Origin: Branchiostoma belcheri
Lineage: Eukaryota; Chordata; Leptocardii; Amphioxiformes; Branchiostomatidae
Reading direction: 5' to 3'
Length of the DNA: 64,000 nucleotides
Assembly: GCF_001625305.1 (NCBI RefSeq)
Contig: NW_017802935.1
Coordinates: 3,824,793-3,888,792 of the forward strand
The notes beneath the pieces are model-generated. The model saw only the letters and a list, made by a program, of their open reading frames with translations, was not told the DNA's origin and searched no databases. Positions 60,410-64,000 of the stretch are shown in pieces. Numbering within the stretch: position 1 is the first letter of the stretch; every line of letters begins with the position of its first letter. A program made the translations under genes and the position numbers.

Positions 60410-60570
60410 TAGTCCAGTGACCCAGTTTTCCCGCCGCGCCGCCCCCATTGGACGCGCCAAGGGCACGCTCGTGGGACGGCGGGTCAAAGTCGGGCGCGAG
60501 GCATAAACCAAGGTTTACGCATGCGCTCTGCAGTCCCTTCAGCAGACTACCGCAGACTGTAAAATGAAGA
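60410..60570. promoter_or_regulatory. CpG-rich promoter-like patch with E2F, CCAAT and NRF1 sites
   Basis: GC- and CpG-rich, with TTTTCCCGCC (E2F) near 60426, an inverted CCAAT box (ATTGG) near 60447, and ACGCATGCGC (NRF1-like) at 60517-60526. An ATG at 60564 opens a frame of only a few codons. A gene starting here would have to extend beyond what I can recognise, probably rightwards. Confidence 0.45.
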
Positions 60571-63305
60571 AGCCAAGGTCATCGTCAATATCGTCTTAAA
60601 GCCGCTCTATCCATCAATGTTACCGTCTATTCTCAAGAACCTGCGGGGGACTAGAGTAGAAAGTCATTTTTCTCTGTCTAACGTATCTCCGCTTCTTTAC
60701 CTTCGTCCTTCTCCATCGCTTCTGTTTGCATCTATCCGAAAAACAAAATATAAAGCGGATCTCCATCTGTTGTCCTGCCGCCATGTTTTTTTTTTTTCAG
60801 TCATGGGCGCCGTTCTCAATAAGAATCTACAATCAGGGTTTCCTAATATGGCTTCTCTTTTGTTAGAGGATATAAAGTAGGCGATTGATCATTGAGCGGC
60901 TCCTATCAACACAAACTATTTGTAGTCAGTGTGTGAACTTTAGATCTGTTTTAACTTTCCTGTACGTGATATTATAAACGTAAACCAGGCAAAAGCGCCG
61001 TGTACACGGAAGTTCAGCTGCAGTAACTTGAACGTTCAACACATATAGATCCACAGAACTACACACAGGCTCAGACAAGCGTCACAAAGGTAAACCAAAG
61101 TAAACTCAGTGAAAAATCTAGGATCAGTGCCCAGGGCACAACAGTGCCGTAAACTATAATCTAGCCACCAGGCTAAATTGACTCAAACACTTTGTTCACA
61201 CATGAAAATAGAGTGCATTGCTGACTGTATTTGGGTAGTTTGTCACAAAGACTTTGCTAATGTCAAAGCACTTCGACTATTTCAAGATTTGTAGTTCGGT
61301 GTATGTGTGAGGCTTTGTTAGTTTTCCCTACATATGTAGACGTGACGATGTAACCTTGGCGGCATTCATATCAGTTCTGCTCATTTACATCTGGCCTATA
61401 TTTTAGATATTCAGGGTGCGCAGTCTGACCGAGAATAACCCGTGAGAATCGTGATCAGCATAATCATAGCTATGTGTGACTTTTCACCTAAAACACGGGG
61501 GAGGGAGAGGGCGTTTTTTTGTGTGGCAATTTAGGGAAAAGATAACAAGTTTTAGCAGCAATAGCAAACTCTTTGCTGGAAAAAAAGACTGTATCCCCTC
61601 TTTTAAAACATCTTGGTCACGGATTTCTAGAATCTAGGTAGGCTGTTTTTTGCTGACCCAAAACGTTGCCTTTCATTTTGGATACGGACAAAATGACAGG
61701 GCTTTTGTACCACGGCAAAATGATAGTTTGCACCGTATCATTATAACACTGTCGAAATGCGTTTATTGTCAACGCTTTGTCAAAGTGCAATGCTCTTTTT
61801 TGTTCTTTTGAAATCGTTTATTTTCAGTCTGATGCAGAATTTGCCCTGGATTTCCCTGGGGCATTTTCTCATGTTCGTTTCCCACCTACGTATACGTCTC
61901 CATGGTTTTGAGGACGGTTCTTTCATCTACACAGAGCCTGGAAGATCAACGACCTAATGAAGTGGTATTGACCACAAGTTAACCGGAAACTGATACTTAT
62001 CAAGTCCTGTACCGTACGGTAAGTTACATGTTCGCATGTAACCCCTGCAAACCTAAACATAGCCGCACACCTTCCAGGAACACACATCAGCCGCGCAAGT
62101 GCATAGGACATCTTTCGGCGCCTCTGTTGACCATTTTGTGGCTACGTGCGCCAGATAATCTAATAAAATGATATGGCTTATGAAATCTACCTTTGTACGA
62201 TGTGTAAATGTCCGGTTAACGTCCGTGGGGACATTTGAGTAGCAAAACCCAACAGGTGTTCCTGAAATCTATTCATTTGATTTTTCCGAAATGTAGGCTA
62301 ACGTACCACGTTAAAGACGCATATAGTATCTCATATAAGGTCCCTGTCCCGGTCCTAGAAGTGAGTATATAGGCCATACTGAGGTTAGTGACATATGACC
62401 TAAAATTAAGATAAAGGTCTCCAGCCAGTGACCCCCTCCCTCCTTCTGTCACTTGGTCACTGACCTGTATACAGCTATGTCCTTCCAAGGACTCATTAAT
62501 CAAATGTTAAACTGTGACAAAGGAAAGGGACCGCAATCCAGCTGCAACTGAGAGAAATTAGTTCCGCCAACTCGCCCGATCGAGCTAATAATGAGGAAAT
62601 CCTCATACTAGCCTTAGATGATAAATTACTTCTTATGATATTCGACCATTTGAAATTTCACCATTTGAAATTCCGAAACCACTTGATTTCATTCAGAAGG
62701 TTCACTTCGATCACGTTTTTGCTCATAAATCTAACTAAGACCAATTTGATAAAAGAAAGTCACCATTGTCTCTGTTTGAAAAGTTCTACTGACAAATAAA
62801 ATCATTGCGTTATTACCAACATATGTAGGTAGCTAGGGTTTCACATGGTTTGACATATTTTTCCGTTTCGGATATCCTTGCTTTAATATTTTGGCCTGTA
62901 CTGCCTGGCTTCGTCCCAGAATGACATGAAGTAACCCTCATTCCGACTTAAAAGGCCTGAAGCAACATGAAGGAAAATCGTTAATCTTTATTTGCTTCCT
63001 GTGGCCAAACTTGGATCAAAGTTGGTATCGATCGTTTGAAGCTTGTCCTTCTCACCACGTCCAAATTCGGCGTTGACCAAGAGTTACCTCCAGTGACGTC
63101 ACATCCGGCTCGAACCCGACGCCACCGGGACCTGGCTGTGCACATGCGCAGTGGCAAGGCGCGCGCGTGCACCTGTCGAGTACCGTGCTCATCTTTAATT
63201 GCTTCCTCAATTAAAAAGGTGTTTCCTGTTAATGCTTCCATTTTTAGCAAAACGTGACGTCCGGATTTGGGTATCTTCTTGCGGCCGTTTGAGCGCACGT
63301 TTACT
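60571..63305. other. No recognisable gene
   Basis: No frame here shows a domain or good splice context. Possibly the first intron of a gene that starts near 60.5 kb. Confidence 0.4.
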
Positions 63306-63475
63306 TAGCCTCCGTATAGCAGGCTTATAGAACTCGGGTTTGGTGATCTTCAGCTGTTTTCTGATTACTGTCCAGTTCTAAAAAACGCCGGCTATGTTAT
63401 AGGTACACAGGCCGGCTATATGCAATCAGAAAATAGCACATAAAAGCTCCCGAAGACTCCCCAAACCCTCATGTA
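63306..63475. mobile_element. Foldback/MITE copy 2 (family of 26383-26576)
   Basis: Starts TAGCCTCCGTATAGCAGGC, shares the GGGTTTGGTGATCTTC arm, and contains the complement of the left half of copy 1. The right end has decayed and its limit is approximate. Confidence 0.7.
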
Positions 63476-63508
63476 GCTGCGTTTTCTAAATGTCGTTATT
63501 TGGTAATT

Positions 63509-64000
63509 ACCTCCATGAAATGTGTCATGGAGGTTATATTTACCTTCGCCAAGAATTGGAGAAGGTTATGTTTTCGTGGCCGTGTGTGTGTCTGTCTGTC
63601 TGTGTGTGTGTCAACAGCATATCTCGAGAAAGCTAAGATGGATTATCTTGATATTTGGTAGGTGGGTAGGTCTTGATGAGAGCTCGAACTGATTAGATTT
63701 TGGGCCCCCTAGCGGCTTGTTATGGTACTGCAGCTAAACTTCCGGTTTTGATATCTCAGGATCTAGACATGCTAGGGTGACGAAATTTAGGTGGTAGGTA
63801 GCTCTTGTGCTGGGGAAGAAGTGACATCAGTTTGAGCCCCCTAGCGGCTTGCTCTGGAACTGCAGGGCTATCTAGAAAATATTACAAAAGAGGATAACTC
63901 AAGAACCAGTTGACGGATCGTCGTGTATTTTTGGTATGTAGGTAGCTTACATGATGCTTGATGTAATTATGTGACAATTATGCAAATGTTGATGTGATTT
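63509..64000 (+). repeat. Dispersed repeat with internal duplication, cut by the window edge
   Basis: Opens with a hairpin (ACCTCCATGAAATGTGTCATGGAGGT). A (TG)n/(TC)n tract follows near 63578-63612, then two related units that both carry GCCCCCTAGCGGCTTG (63705 and 63836) and a GGTAGGT motif. It is non-coding. This layout is typical of medium-copy repeats in marine invertebrates; the class is unknown. Confidence 0.6.

Noticed and set aside
60617..60880. Plus-strand open frame after the CpG-rich patch
   Set aside because: A Ser/Leu-rich translation without any motif; the ATG has no supporting evidence. Could be 5' UTR.
1..64000. CRISPR arrays, rRNA genes, operons or ribosome-binding sites
   Set aside because: The window is intron-rich eukaryotic DNA. 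No regularly spaced repeats with unique spacers and no rRNA-like sequence were seen.

Overview
The window looks like nuclear DNA of an invertebrate chordate, most likely a cephalochordate (amphioxus, Branchiostoma). Genes are split into short exons with GT-AG introns of roughly 100 bp to 2 kb. The conserved genes (MCRS1, DAP, CWC25, a phospholipid phosphatase) read like close relatives of the vertebrate proteins. The spaces between genes are full of foldback elements, a tRNA-derived SINE and 5'-truncated LINEs. There is one 20-N assembly gap (5376-5395). The taxon is inferred; no species-diagnostic sequence was available.

Layout, left to right. (1) 179-8043, minus: an ankyrin-repeat gene running off the left edge. 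Three of its exons are present twice, on either side of the gap. (2) 8-12.9 kb: repeats, including a foldback element with a 9-bp target duplication and a LINE 3' fragment. (3) 12978-18304, plus: MCRS1, 12 coding exons. (4) 18960-22789, minus: a secretory-pathway JmjC protein with an EF-hand, tail-to-tail with MCRS1. (5) 23696-28350, plus: a type I membrane protein with WSC and sushi-like modules. (6) 29472-31059, plus: a lipid phosphate phosphatase with all three catalytic motifs. (7) 33175-36202, minus: DAP (death-associated protein 1). (8) 36920-40266, plus: CWC25, a splicing factor, head-to-head with DAP across about 720 bp carrying two perfect CREs and an octamer. (9) 42457-51929, plus: a 19-exon gene described below. 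(10) 52-64 kb: a LINE fragment, then about 10 kb without a recognisable coding gene, holding CpG-rich promoter-like patches and several repeats.

The most unusual object is the 42.5-51.9 kb gene. I reassembled 19 exons; every junction has compatible phase and the sum is an exact 840-codon frame (839 residues). The predicted protein has a signal peptide, two tandem stanniocalcin-like cysteine modules, two tandem six-cysteine modules with beta-defensin-like spacing, a goose-type lysozyme with its catalytic Glu and Asp residues, and a C-terminal M15 zinc peptidase (VanY/D-Ala-D-Ala carboxypeptidase type) with all zinc ligands. It would be a secreted enzyme able to cut both the glycan and the peptide parts of bacterial peptidoglycan, joined to modules that resemble a hormone and antimicrobial peptides. 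I know of no description of this combination, but I could not search.

Most coding models were checked by exon phase and conserved motifs only; no transcript evidence was available. Stretches with no entry are introns or intergenic DNA in which I recognised nothing.
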